A DNA stretch of 64,000 nt, taken from positions 58,088,157 through 58,152,156 of the forward strand of contig CM056381.1 in NCBI GenBank assembly GCA_029718625.1, given 5' to 3'. The stretch is from Synaphobranchus kaupii (lineage: Eukaryota; Chordata; Actinopteri; Anguilliformes; Synaphobranchidae). The first letter of the stretch is position 1. The number at the start of each line of letters is the position of its first letter. This document shows, piece by piece, positions 21,854-35,049 of the stretch. The position numbers and the translations under genes were made by a program. The notes beneath the pieces were generated by a model. The model did no database searches, was not told the origin of the DNA, and saw nothing but the letters and a program-made list of their open reading frames with translations.

Positions 21854-24800
21854 TTATAAATCCTTTTAAAAAATCACCTCAAATCATTCAGTTGTGTGTG
21901 CGTTGGGCAGATGCTTATTATCTTATAAGATATATGTGATTCAGACTGGGCTCTATCCTTTAGGTACTCCAAAGAACAGAGAAGTCTTTGTCCTCTGAAA
22001 CAGACTTCATCTTCTGATTTCCCTTACAAAAAGTTCTAAAAGAGGCTTGGGAAAAAAATAAGGAAAGTCATGGTTTAAGAAAGTGATGCAGATCTGTTTG
22101 AAGTAAAGGGCAACATGATATTTTGATTAAATTTTGGTTGTATTTCTGTACCCTTGAGCTAAGTTTCCTGCCTTCCCTATCAGGACGTTTCAACACCTAT
22201 GGAGGTGAAAAAGAGAACCAAAGAGCCCAGGTATAAGAACTTTTCATTTTAGTTTACCACAAAGTGAGAAAGATTAGCTAGGGTTTTTTTTTTTTAAAAT
22301 ATGGATCATATGTTGTGAAAAAGAATACTTTGAACATCCAGGTGCATATGTATTTGCTTATTTAAATTGATTTATTCAACTTGAAGGAAACTATCATTAT
22401 GATGCATTTAATAACGTGTGATATTTCAGATTCCACATAATATATGTGCTCAAAAGCTCCCATTGCATGAGAGTCCAGCGTGAGGTCTTCATCTGCAGCA
22501 TCTAATTGGCCCATGGCATTAATCCCAATCACCAAGAACGACAGGCCCACAGCTCACTCTGAGACAGGCAGCGACCCCTACCACACACACTTCTCCTAAT
22601 TAATTAATCACATCCCACATGACTTCATTTAAGAGAGGGAAAAAAAAGAAAAACAAATATTGCTGGCACAACTGACTTAGCAGTTCACCTCTCAAGGGTT
22701 AGCAGGCTTTACTGCTTTCCAAGACAAGTTTTACTCGAGTCCAAGACAGAATCTTTAACCAGTGGTATGACCAAGAATTCAGCTCAGATCAGTCGGGGGT
22801 TTCCCCATTTTCGTGACCAACCTTTGCATATAACTGGCATTTTTCCCTATGCAGCCAGAAGGTCTAGTTCACACTTCTTTAACTTCCAAGAATCGTGAAG
22901 AACACAATCCATTAATTCAGTCGAACTACACTTCTAATATTGCTCTGAATTCTACTGGCATGTCACAGAAATCAATTCATTATTCAGTATGATATATTAT
23001 ATTTTATATAAATTAATAACAATAATCATAATAATTTGAAAATTTACTTTAGCTTTACGAGAGTGAAATATTAAACATTCTTAATGCCGGTCTTTCCATA
23101 GTGTTCTTTATTAATTCTGATGAGCTGTGCATGTCTCCATATTAAATCAATGATGCGAGCTGCTTTCCATTGCGTTTAATTAGGGTAAATGCAGTAATGC
23201 AATACCCTGTGTTAAGAAAAACACATTTTACACATTTACTGGTCTCTCCAAGCTCTGAGACTCACTAGTGTGGGGTTTTGCATGGTGACATTTCTGTTGT
23301 ATAGCACATGAGAAAAAAGCCAGATTAAAGTAATATAAGAATAAAACTAGTGATGATAAGCAGACCTTTCAGTTCAGCATAACTACCTGACTTGCCTTGA
23401 ACCGGCGTATGTTTGCTCCCCATTTATTTTGCATGTTCATTTTTCTCTGCAGTGCCTCAAGAGTTCAGAGAAGGTTCATTTCCCCAAAGGCCAAGTGTTA
23501 TTAAGTCTAGAGGTGGATCACACCAAATGCTGACCTGTGGGAGACATCTGACTTTAAACCTGGGAAATCTGGGGGGATTGATTCTGTGAGGAAAGTGCTA
23601 TGTTATGGATACCTATTTTGATCTACACAGAGGGAGTGATACAAAGCCCTTCATGGCTTATATCAACACATTCCTCCACATCACTTCCTTTGAAACCTGA
23701 GCTTTGTTTTTCTTTATGATTTTCATTTTGAGTCAACAAGCCATTTGGGTGGTTTGGTCGCTGCTTTGTTTTGTTTTATTTTGTTTAGGCATATTGTGAC
23801 TATAGTCTTGTAGACCGTTTTTTTCCCTTATTTTGCCATTTTAAACTCTTCAAGGGACACACTGAAAACAGTCTCTCTGTTTATATACTTGACTGAGTGC
23901 TCTGTGCACCTTTGGGGACATCGGTGGAGAGAACTAGTGCTTAGGAGAGCTTGGTGTTTCAAAACTGTGTTTTTGAGCCTAGGCTGAGACGTTTTTATCA
24001 GGTCATGGTATGACCATGCACCTCTCTGCATTATCTCTCCTTTCCCACTCATAAATAGCTGATGGCATTTGGGATGACCACTGACTGGATTATTCTTTCT
24101 GCATCTATTAATTATGTCATTGCAGGTCTCTGATTCCTTGTTCAAACCTGTACATACAACTAGGATCATCTTAGCAGACAGATCGTAGCTGCACTTCATA
24201 CATACACGTCTGCCACTGACCCATGAATAAAGAGCCCTTCAGAGGAGCACAAGATTACCTCAGTGGGGGTTGCTGGTATATTTTGGCTGGTAAATATGGA
24301 ATTGCAATTGAGAATTTACACCAAATAATTTACTGAATCAGGAGGTCCACCGTTACATAATTCTAAATGCATGTTATTTTTGGTCATTCCATATGAGGCC
24401 AATGAGAATGTACAGAGAACTTCTCAAGTTGCATACCATAGAAGATATACTATTCCCTGGTATTCAACAAAGTACATCATCACTTCATGAGTGGTATCAC
24501 CACTAATTATATAGAAATACTGTATGGAAGCAAACAAAATGGAAGGGGAGCATTTCCTTGAGAAAGGCTTCACTGAAACGTAGGGCTCTGTTTTGGCTAT
24601 GTTAAACCAAGTACTTATTAATCTGCGTATTTTCCCTACATACTTGACATATTTCTGTCTGTGCTTTCCCAGTTTTGATTATTTATGACACATTGGGTTA
24701 TTGGCACTTTGAACATTAAGCGTCCATTAAACCTGAACTAGATCCACGGACACACTACAGGACGGTGAAGCACGGTCATGAAATCAGCATATGGATTATT

Positions 24801-26038
24801 TATTATTAATACTCTGAATCCGTGCTTGATTGAAGAGCTTTCTGTCCCACCTCCCCCTGCTTTCCTTTGACAGTGATAGAGCACACTTCGTGTACAGCCT
24901 GTCTGGGATGCACAAGTCCCAGAGTGTGGAATGTGGAACAGAATGGTCCATTCATCACTCCTGGCAAACTCTGACCTACCACTGCAGGTTCTTTCTCATC
25001 TTACCATCATCCAGTTCAAGTAGCGACACCATGCTTCACATTTTACCCACAGTTCATATGACCTATCAGCAGGGTTTGATTTTCATTGCAGATGGATATG
25101 AGGGGACAGCCGGTTATGCATTTAGAAATTTCAGTCCAAATTAGTGGGTAATCCATTAGGTAGACTGGATACATTGGATAATGCAAATAGAACTAATCAG
25201 TCATAACCTTTTAACTGCCGTGAAAATACAAATTAAGTAATAAAGTAAAACTGGTCACTCAGTACATAGTCTCAAAAGATTTAAGTTTTTGCTACCACTC
25301 GGCTTTTCTGAATGACCATAACCCTTCCAATATCACTAAACATAACCCAGCCTAAACCCACCAAACTGTGTTTTATCCAGGTTATCACTGCACTGCACAA
25401 CAAGAGATACAATTACCCCACAGAGCTAAAGAGTAATGTTCAAGGTAACTAATCGGGCACTTGATTATTGATAACAACAGTGATGTTGAAGTTCTAAATC
25501 CATGTCTCTGAGCTATAGTACATTCTTCCCTTCTAAACCCCCACAGCCAACTTATAAGCAGGAGTAATTATCAAAGTTTTTGGCACCACTGTAATGGGAT
25601 AGGTCTCCTGCAGGTTTCACATGCTGTCACTTTAATGCCAAAAGTCCAAGCGTGCAAGAAATTAATTTGAAAGCGGAATTCCCCTTGCCCACTTACAATT
25701 TTTTTCTGTTCACACTCAAAACTGCATCCTCTCACTTACAGATTTTTTTTTCAGCTACAACATTACAGCCAAAAGTCCAGTCAATAAGAGTGAGCTGGAA
25801 ATGCACTTGCCCAAATCTAACTGGCCATCTGTTTGACCAATCCAATCTTTACTGAGTCTTTAAGTTTGGTATGGAGTTAGAACTAGCTGGCAAAAGATAC
25901 AGATAATTAGCAGCACACTTGTTGAGATGGCCCCATGGAGTTCGCAATGAGCGACCCTTAGCAGCGATCTCTGGTTATTTAATTTCTCAATTTCAGTACC
26001 GATATGATGTCTAAGCAATAGCTGTTGATTAAAAAAGT
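21854..26038. other. Gene-free 4-kb stretch
   Basis: No transposon ends, long open frames or tandem repeats are supported. The largest frame is 123 codons (23828-24199, minus) without motifs. This is the longest repeat-poor part of the window and the best place to look for conserved noncoding elements by alignment. Confidence 0.5.
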
Positions 26039-26052
26039 GGGGGGGGGGGGGG
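26039..26052 (+). repeat. Poly(G) run, 14 nt
   Basis: Fourteen uninterrupted G. Confidence 0.95.
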
Positions 26053-27103
26053 ATTAGATGCCATATGATACATTTACCAAAACTATAGCTATATCTTCTG
26101 AAATCACCAATGGCCAATTATATGATGTTAAATAGATAGGCTAGACAACTTTTGACTGAATAAACAACATCTGATTTTAGATATAGGCTAGCTGCAGTAA
26201 ATCTTTTGTTTCCCTAGCTAGCTGTAGCTAACATTATTTAGTGAAGTATAGCATATGGTATATAAAAACGTATTTAAAAGGTTACATGTATTAGATGAAA
26301 TTGGAAAACTGAAAAATGACAACAACAAAAAAAAAGATTGCATTGGTCAAACAAGATGGCCAGTTTTAAATATCAGCAGAAAAATCTGTAATCTAGCAGG
26401 GCAAATCGGAGTGCACAGACCGAGTTTTGATTGTGAGAAGAGCAATCTATAAGCAAGCAAGGGGAGTTCTTCTCTCAAATTAATTTCTAGCAGGTTCAGA
26501 CTTTAGGCATTAAAGTGATGCCATAGTTTCACAGTCTCGATCTATGAAATCTGAACACAGAATACACTTTTCTTGGTGTTAATGAGGCATACATAAACCT
26601 CTCCTCACATGCTGTCTCACTGTTGTTGTGAAACGATTAATGAGATAGAAATACAATGACAAATAATCACTGCAGTGTATTTCATTCAGTGGAAAATCTA
26701 TCTATGCTAATGAAATAATATAGTGATATTTAGAAGATTCGATTTTAAGTGAAATGGGTATAACTTTGTATTAAAGCGTTAACTTAATATTATATTAATA
26801 AAGCAATTTATTTATTTTCTAGAAACATACATTTTTCATTGACTCCCAGGGGTGTGCTTCAAGTCTGCCAGTTTGTATAAACATAAACTATTGTGCAACT
26901 GCCTGTTTTGGCAGCAAGTGAAAAATCTCCAAGCTATAGAATCACCGGTTCTACTGCTGTGGTCAATATAAGACACAATTTCAAGACGGCTTTATAACAG
27001 TGAATCATCAGCTGTGAGTGGCACATTGCGTTATTGAGTGAACATTTGAAAGGCTTTATTAACAAGTTTCGGGTTGCTAAGGTGGTAAACTAAAATGCTG
27101 CTC
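26053..27103. other. No gene seen
   Basis: AT-rich DNA downstream (in minus orientation) of the near-open frame. Confidence 0.5.
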
Positions 27104-27700
27104 TTACTTTAGGAACCCTTTACCACTGTACAATGTCTCAAATTGTGAGACAAATGCATTATTGCTCCTAGAGCTGCCCCAGTTCACCTTAGCCCACAAT
27201 ATCAAATGATATACAGTATAATTACAGAACAGCGGTATGGCATACCTTCCGGGCTGTGCTTTGGAACCCTGGTGCAAATAAAGCTGGTTCAGGTCTGCCC
27301 ATATTTCTCTCAGTCCATCATCTGGTAGGATGCCTTAACCCTTGGCCAGTAATAGATCGCTAGCTTCAGGCGGTGGGGGAGCAAGGAACAAATGGGGTGT
27401 TGAAACCGCTATTGTGAGAATGGGGGTGGTGGCGTGCCAGCAGGGTAGATAAGGCTGGTTGTGTACCATTGCCGCTGTTAGGGCCAGAGCAGACTTGTTG
27501 CCTCCTAAGTTATTCTAGCTCCCTTTAAAGTTCAAAGCCAAAGATTTATGCTCTTCCAGTGTTGCCCTCTGCTCCTCCAGGGCTACCTTCTGCTCCTCTT
27601 GCATTACCATCTGCTCTTCCAGCTTGCTTTTTGTTGTCTGAAGCTCAACTTTCAGTACTCCATTTTCCTCCTCTTGACATGTCACAGTTATCCTCTGGCC
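27104..27700 (-). pseudogene. Near-open 199-codon frame with coiled coil (unidentified)
   Basis: On the minus strand one frame runs 199 codons, ending in TAA at 27104-27106, with only two internal stops: TAG at 27515-27517 and one TAA near 27350. It starts right after TTATTTGCAG, a usable splice acceptor, in phase. Residues 1-60 are a K/E/Q/L-rich coiled coil (KSKLEEQMVMQEEQKVALEE). A proline-rich LAPPPPEASDLLLAKG stretch follows, and then LREIWADLNQLYLHQGSKAQ. The G+C is higher than in the flanks. I do not recognise the family. It could be the 3' exon of a decayed gene, a retrocopy, or the gag/ORF1-like part of a mobile element. The two stops argue against a working gene. Confidence 0.35.
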
Positions 27701-28798
27701 CTGCAAATAATAATGCAAAGTATTCTTAGATTGGTTCCTTGTGAATTCTCCATGATTGCATGCACTCCAATATTATTGGTCAAGACTGTTGTATATTGTT
27801 TGCATCACTGTTAGTATAACAAAACCCCTAGTAAGTTTTTAGGACAGTAACATTATACTTTGGATCCTGATGAAGTTAGAAGATTAAAAGAAAGAAATGT
27901 CTGTTGAAGTCTATTATGTATTGTTGAAAATAGAAATGGTTAAAAAAAACAATATTAGAAGTTGAGAAAGGGTAACTAAAATCATCAGTGGAACTGCTAG
28001 ACCATCAGATAAGTCTACAAGATATGTCCAACAATATTTTATCAACCTTAGGAGAGTGTGATTTTAACTGCACAGGTATAATACAGCATGACATATACAA
28101 ACTAAAATGAACCACCGACTTAATTTATGTTGCTTTAAATATACAGTTGAACAGCTTGTGCTTTAATTATGGGCAATAATAAAAGTAATTGGTACATACT
28201 GATTGCTGTATATCATTTGATAGACTATACTGTAACTGTACTGAATTAATTGTTATGAATACAAAGTTTTTCAAATGTGTGCATTATTGATAAATTCTTG
28301 AGGCCACTGAATGATTTTGAAAGGTTAGATTGTGATGTCGACAAAAACGTGGAGAGATTGTTTGCTGTTGAGACTTCCCCAACATTAACAAAAGAACATT
28401 AAAAAAGGTTGGGGGTTATGGAGAGGCGTAATGCATTTTGACTGCCAGTGGCACTTTTGAAGCTTCTTTTTTTGCAGTGTTTGTGTTCTTACTACTTTTA
28501 TCATTTTCTAACACAGTGGACTGTGTGATGAGGAAGAAAAACAAGGCCTTTTGACTTCAGCAGGCAAGGTCATGGCTCAATGTTTCGAAGACATATAAAT
28601 CAACCATATCCTTGGAATGACATGCCCATACGTTTTAAGCTCACCAACAGCCACTTTTCTATCATTGTCCATTATCTATCATCATCGCAGCATAGGATAG
28701 GCTATGTCAGAACAACAGTGGAGGGCACATGATGAGCGTATTTGTATCACACCTGAGAAAAAAAAGATGTGTGCGTTTTGCGCGTGTATGTACTGTAT
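27701..28798. other. No gene seen
   Basis: AT-rich. I found no upstream exon for the frame at 27104-27700 here, but short exons could be missed by eye. Confidence 0.45.
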
Positions 28799-29018
28799 CA
28801 TTACATTACATTACAGGCATTTAGCAGACGCTCTTATCCAGAGCGACTTACACAACTTCTTATTACATTTATCCATTTATACAGCTGGATATATACTGAA
28901 GCAATTCAGGTTAAGTACCTTGCTCAAGGGTACAACGGCAGTGTCCTACCTGGGAATCGAACCTGCAACCTTTCGGTTACAAGTCCTGTTCCTTAACCAT
29001 TATACTACACTGCCGCCC
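28799..29018 (-). mobile_element. Second full-length tRNA-derived SINE, UnaL2-type tail
   Basis: This is the reverse-oriented copy of the 12055 element: a (TGTAA)n tail at 28799-28815, the GGATA-loop hairpin at 28829-28845, the B box, and a GGGCGGC start at 29012-29018. It has six base differences and lacks a 7-nt stretch present in the other copy. The boxes and hairpin are intact, so both copies stem from the same recently active source. Confidence 0.9.
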
Positions 29019-29140
29019 TGATACATGATACAGGCCTCTCGCTGCTGACTTCACACATGGCCTCGCATATCTCCCAGACGGCCCTGCCAAAACTAATATT
29101 CACTAGTTTTCTTTTAGTTATAATTCTTGCTACCTAACCG

Positions 29141-29510
29141 GTCCCACCAGGATCTCGCAGAGTTTTATTTGTGATTGAATGCTTGATTTCGCGGCAGCTT
29201 TTCTTAAAATTTGCGATGCAAACTGTGATGTTTTGTGTGTGTTTGTTGCAATGAAGTTGTGGTAATTAGTGAAAGTTGCAAAACAAATAACGGAGGAGAT
29301 ATTTTAATAAAAACATTTTGTAAGTTGCCTATTTGTGTTTGAAATCATTTGTGTTCTTCGAGCCGGGGTCGTAACACAACGATTTGACCATTTTTTGCAG
29401 GAACGTTGCGGGGGATTGGAAAAAAATGCAAGCTCTCGCAACTTTTGCGGAGTTTCGTTGATTTTGCGTTAATAGTTGCGATCGCGACATGCACAAAATC
29501 CTGGAGGGAC
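29141..29510. mobile_element. 370-bp MITE, GTCCCWCCAGGAT termini
   Basis: The left end is GTCCCACCAGGATCTCG. The right end, read on the minus strand, is GTCCCTCCAGGATTTTG (14 of 17 match). The interior is rich in TTGCG/CGCAA motifs (TTTTGCGGAGTTTCGTTG near 29441), typical of a fish non-autonomous DNA-transposon family with CCTGGAGGGA ends. No transposase and no certain target duplication are seen. Confidence 0.65.
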
Positions 29511-31055
29511 TGGCTAACATAGAATATTTCATCATTGACCTTTCTAGTTTCTGAACCAATCTGAAAGGTGGTATGCTACATGGCTATGATAGCTGCCTTG
29601 CACCATTAGCGGAAGTTATAACTAGGCAGTGTTTTTCAAAGAGCCTGTTAAAAACCTTGAAAATAAGCATTTTTGCTTGTTTTCACCAAGTATTTATGCG
29701 ATACAAAAAAGGTAGAATTTTAACTAACTGATCAAAAATATATCACAAAACACATTTTTGATGAATTGTGATGGATATCTGTAGACTGCCACACATTATA
29801 TGAAATGCCATTGGATTTTAACCATAGTATATCTGTACTGTGTAAGTGTACATCGTCTGTGCCAAAATGACAATGAAAATAAAAATTCAGTCCATTTGAC
29901 AATCTTTTTTCCTGTATCTCCTTGGTATAATTTTGAAATAAATGCAAATCAGAAAAAATGAAAGCAATTTTTTACTTCCTCATTGTGATGCATTCACTAC
30001 TCATATGAAAATGCAATCATGACACCTCGTGTTTTCAAATTCAAAATGCTGAATTGTCCATCATTCCCTGTGCATAATTGTATTTTTTTTATTTTTGTGA
30101 AGGGTGTCAGTGATTTCTGAGTGTGCTGATAAATTAATATGATATAATACTATTCAACGTATTGACACAAAAGTCTTAAGACCAGTATACATTCTCCAGT
30201 TTCGAAGACCAACTAACGATATTAAGATACTGAGATATGAATATACCAAACTCCATTTTGAGTAAAATTGAACTGTAAATATTGGGTTTGACACAATGTC
30301 CAAGTGAGTCGTCTTGAGAAATAACATTTAACACATGTATATGCAAATTACCCTTGGTTTTCTGGGCCGACACCAACCTCTTTGTAGCCTTTCAGAAGAA
30401 CATTTATCCAGATGCCTGGATGCTGGGGATACAGTTGCTGCCTATCAAAGATGTGGTTGATGATCTCATGTGTACTCACAACAAGATTTCAATTGCTGCC
30501 CATCAGTAGCATATTGAGTAATTGAGCAGATGTTTCGAATCCTCAAAATACATTTCACAATGTACATAATGCAGTAGTGGGTGAGGATATTTACATAAAC
30601 CACACTGTAGCTCTACCAAAACAGTGCATAGAGCTCCAGTGAGCTGGCAGCCAATGACATGACCATTCAAAACAATTATCTCTTTTCACAATGATTTGTC
30701 CAAATCAGTGACCATGTGATAGCTCCTCTCATTATGGATTTCAGGAAGCCTCACAATCCCTTCACTACAATACAGCCCACATCAATTGCTGCATTCTTTA
30801 CAGTAGTGGTGTATCCAAACCCAAATTCCCAATCTGGAAAGATAATGCATTGTACACACATTTTTCTCTTCATGAAGTTAACCAAGGGTAGATTTTCTTC
30901 TTTTTTCATTTGTTGCCAAGTCCTATGAAAATCCCTTGTTACTACAGAAAATAACTTGTGATGCAGACAAAAAAGTAAGAAACAAACGTGTCACACTTTC
31001 CAGTGATGAAAAACTGTGAATACAGTATCGCTTTATAACTGAGAGTGGCTCCAGC
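29511..31055. other. No gene seen
   Basis: AT-rich stretch with only short frames of up to 76 codons. Confidence 0.5.
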
Positions 31056-31215
31056 AAAAATCAGCTAATTCCAAAGGAGCGCCATGATTTAAAAAAGTAA
31101 CTTCTTGTGCCCAAAAAAACATGCATTTTAATGCATTCCTCAGCATGCTGGCAGATGTATATGTATTAATAGCGCTAGAAGCAGTTTAATTTAAGCTGGG
31201 TTTTCAGAAGCCACC
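31056..31215. repeat. Dispersed repeat, copy 2 (partner at 7966-8150)
   Basis: It shares CAAAAATCAGC, AACATGCATTTTAATG, GATGTAT and GCTAGAAGCAGTTTAA with the copy at 7966, in the same order and on the same strand. Confidence 0.55.
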
Positions 31216-34200
31216 ATTGTGTGCACAGACTGCTGTTCACCTTTAAATGTACCCTCACTGTCACTATGTTTTTATGCTTTCATGGCATGCCAGGAACCGT
31301 TCCTAGCCTGCTTTGAACTTCTTATGATGTTCTTCTTTAATAGCTTTCAGATTCTCTGTAATTGACACTCATAGGGTACTTTCTTTATGACATTATATAA
31401 GGCTACATTTTGTAATGTTTTTGAGAATTCAAGAAGGGTAAGCATTTGTTTGTCAGCAGTTGTAGTATTTTTCTATCTTTTTTGGTACACATTGACTTGT
31501 TACTCTACAACATAACTAATGACATGTTAGTGTTAAATCACAAGTTAGGTGCTTTGAAACTGCAATTGCAATGGCAATGTACATTCGGCAAAAAAAATAC
31601 ATCTTTAACTTCCGGTAAGCTATGTCCACTTCCGGTTTCCTATATGAAAACAGATGCAGATGTGATGCTTGAACAGTGCCGTCTCTGCACACCCCTACGT
31701 TGTATCATGCTGTGCTTCACAATGGATGTCACTTTGATCTCAGAGAGGGTCCGCTGCAGTACCTGAGACAACGTCATGCAGAACTGCGTATGCTGCTGGC
31801 AGGGAATATAGCTGTACAACAAACAGCACAGGAGAGAATCGGCCAATCGGCCAATGAGCTGTTCCCTACATAGTCAATACAAATATCCCAACAGCTTGCA
31901 AGCAGCAAGGTGTCTATGAAGGAGTCTACCTCCTAAACAAGTCAGCTTTCGGTTCAATACATTTTGTACTGCTGAACTGCTGTCCGTAAGTCTTGAAAAG
32001 GAGGGCCATGAGGGACAGTGGGACACCCATGTGTGGGGGAGCAGCTGCATTAATTGGATGGCGAGGTTGCGAATAGGCACAGGACTGAAACAAACAAGCT
32101 AAACAAACACTTCAAAATTTGATTATTTATATCAAAGGCTTGAAAAGTGATTGTAAATCCTAGTTTTTTGTAGAAAAATATTGGAAACTGTGACATTCGT
32201 ATCAGACGAGAAATGTTCGTGGAAAAAATTCATTATCAGAATGCTAAAAATATTGGTTTATTTGTACTAAAGACAAAACATTTGTAATGAAAACAATAGC
32301 TACCTCATCAGAGAACATAACATACAGAGAAGCTAAATAAAGGCAAGCAATGGGATAGAACCAGTCAAAGTACATAGGAGATGGATTCAATGAATCGGTG
32401 CTTCTGACAGTGTAGTGACAAAAGTTCATACCCAAGTGGTTTCCCAGGATGCAAACTTGTCATGAAAAATCATCATATTACATCTAGTTTTATCCCCCAT
32501 GTGAATCATATCAAGCACCATCTGTCTCAGTTTAAAAAAATGTTGAGGGTTGATTTATTGTTTTTTTGTGAAATCATGTCCATGCAAAAGTATCACGTGT
32601 TACACAGCTGATTTTCTCATGTCGGGTGATGAAATTTGTAGGCCTGGTTTTTACTAGTGCTTTTGAAAATAAGTTATTCAAATTATCATGGTTGTAATTT
32701 GTGTTTGACAGGATACATTTATTTATTTAGTAAAATATTTCTAAATGTCTTGACATGCTTTACCTGAGTTAATGAAACACATAAGTTCACAGGTAAATAA
32801 ATGGGTATTTGAATCACATTGTCTCCTATTCTTATCAAACCACTTGTTATGAAACCCATCAGGAGTGTAGCTGCAATGAGCTGTCAATCACTGATTTTCT
32901 GAATATATCAAAAGGTTTCCTCCATGGAAAAAACACAGCTATTGTTTCAAAACACGTGAGTCATTCATAGCATGTGGTAGCTCTGCAAATTTTGGCTTTA
33001 TAAAGCCTCACGCTCTCAGTCCACCCCCAGCAAATGTAAATGTATCCCGCAGCTATTGTCACATTAGCAGGAGTGTAATGCGACCCTAATTATGCTAAAT
33101 TATTTTCTCTAATTGCCTGCCCCCCAGCAGAGTTAAGTTGTCCTACTTGCATGGCTATAGTCCTGTTGCAGAGCTGTAATGGTAATACATTATACTGCAT
33201 TTGTTCTCTGATCACACACTCCAACCCATAAGCAAATTAAATCCTACAAAACATTACATTGGTACTGTTTACATGTCAAGCAAAAAAAGAAAAGAAAAAA
33301 ACAGCATTACCAAAGAAGGACAAGGCAATATAGCCTTCCGAGATTAGCAAGTGGAAGTGTTACTATTAAATATAGTAACACCCATTCTCTTTTTCAAGGA
33401 GGATCTGACAAGAATGCAGCATGAATGGAAACACAGATATACAAGACAATGTTAAAAATGGCAATACATTAAAACAGTGGTAATATCACAAATAAAAGTA
33501 TATGGAATGATACCTTTTATTACACTTAGATAACAGTGACATTTATACAGTATTTACACGCTTCAGTTTTAAAATAGTTTTCTTTACTTTGTTTACTATG
33601 CAATTTGACAACTCAGCATCAGAAAGAAACACTTACCTCAGTATTAAATCTAGACAGATTTCTTTATTGTCTGCTGTGCACAAAAATCAAAAGTCGCATA
33701 TTTATAAACAAATAAGATCGTCTACATTTTTGTGGCCCTGGTTTATAAAGAGGAGGCTCTTTCTTCTCTAATTGTTGTTGTCTTCTCTGCTTACTTCTCT
33801 TCCCATCCTCATTAATCTTCCCACCAAGCACTGCCTCCGTGGTCTCCTCAAAACCACGCCATAGTGACTCATCATCTGCTTCCAATCAACTGCAATTAGC
33901 CAGGGTGAGTTCGCGAATGTTACTTTCTTTTTGAATTCTCTCTCTGCCTGTTCCTCTTTTTCAACTTTTTCCAGTTATGGAATTCTGGGTGCTCTCATTT
34001 CCCGTCTCACATCATCACATTATTTTCTATATTCCTTCCCTAATGACTTTAGATTAGGTTATTAGTTCAAGCTATTTTGCAAAAGCTTACAATTAGCTAT
34101 CCCAATGAGTTATTTTTCCTAAATATAATTGGTTAATATGATTCGTTTTTCCCCTTTGTGCTTTACTTGGCTATGCATCACCGTGTCTTAGGAATTCAAA

Positions 34201-34902
34201 TATAAATGACCAGAGGCTAAGGAAGGGAGAAAATAGGATGTCGTTTGCTTGATCCAGAATTTTCACAATCTCAGCGAAGCTGCTCTGACCAGCGCCTCCA
34301 AGCCTAATTCTCAACAGGTCCGTGTAAATGTGGTACAGTGTACAAGGCTCTCTCTCTCTCTAATGCCAGTGTAAACACCCACAAATGCAGCTCTAAAGTC
34401 TTATGAGGAATCCTGACATAAATAAACGAATAAATGGTAGACACTGCACCCATAGGTTGAAAAGTATTTGCCACAGGCGCATTGATAAAAAAAAAAACAA
34501 TGCACTTGTGACAAGCAGTATTCCTAATCCACACTGAGGATAGTCATTGTACAGAGACATTTACTCTTCCAAAAATGTATTTTATTGTTCTAGAGCACAT
34601 TTCATAATCAGATATGGGACATGCTTTTTAGACACCAGCTATTCAAATATTTTGAACTGTTTTGAAATATTTTCACCAACATGCAGAAATAACTTCACTA
34701 ATACTTTAAATGGATACCATGTAGCTTTTGTAACTCCTTTATAAGTAAAACCTAATGTTTAAATATTGTCATAAGCATAAATATTGATCTTAGCCACGTT
34801 ATATCAGCAGCACGATGCTGGTCAGGATGTACTGCATGATGAGTGTTATGATGTCTGTGAATGCATCAGATGTCAGCTTTAATACGGAAAGTGCTATGAT
34901 AT
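31216..34902. other. Gene-free 3.7-kb stretch
   Basis: An ACTTCCGG string is doubled at 31609-31636. A plus frame at 31676-31873 contains a Q/R/L-rich helix-like segment but no recognisable domain. The remainder is AT-rich without supported repeats. Confidence 0.45.
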
Positions 34903-35049
34903 AGTGTCATAAAGCCATATTTATCATGTCGAAAACCACAATGACACTAGTGACATAAAGCTGTATGTCCCATGTTGCAAACAAACCAATGTAACAACAG
35001 TGACATAATGCATTATCCTTCATTATAAAAACATGTGAGCAAAATGACA
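34903..35049. repeat. Degenerate tandem repeat, about 50-bp unit, three units
   Basis: AGTGTCATAAAGCC, AGTGACATAAAGCTG and AGTGACATAATGC begin successive units at about 34903, 34950 and 35000. Each unit continues with a CATGT.G..AA block. GTGACATAA-type minisatellites of this sort are common in fish. Confidence 0.55.
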
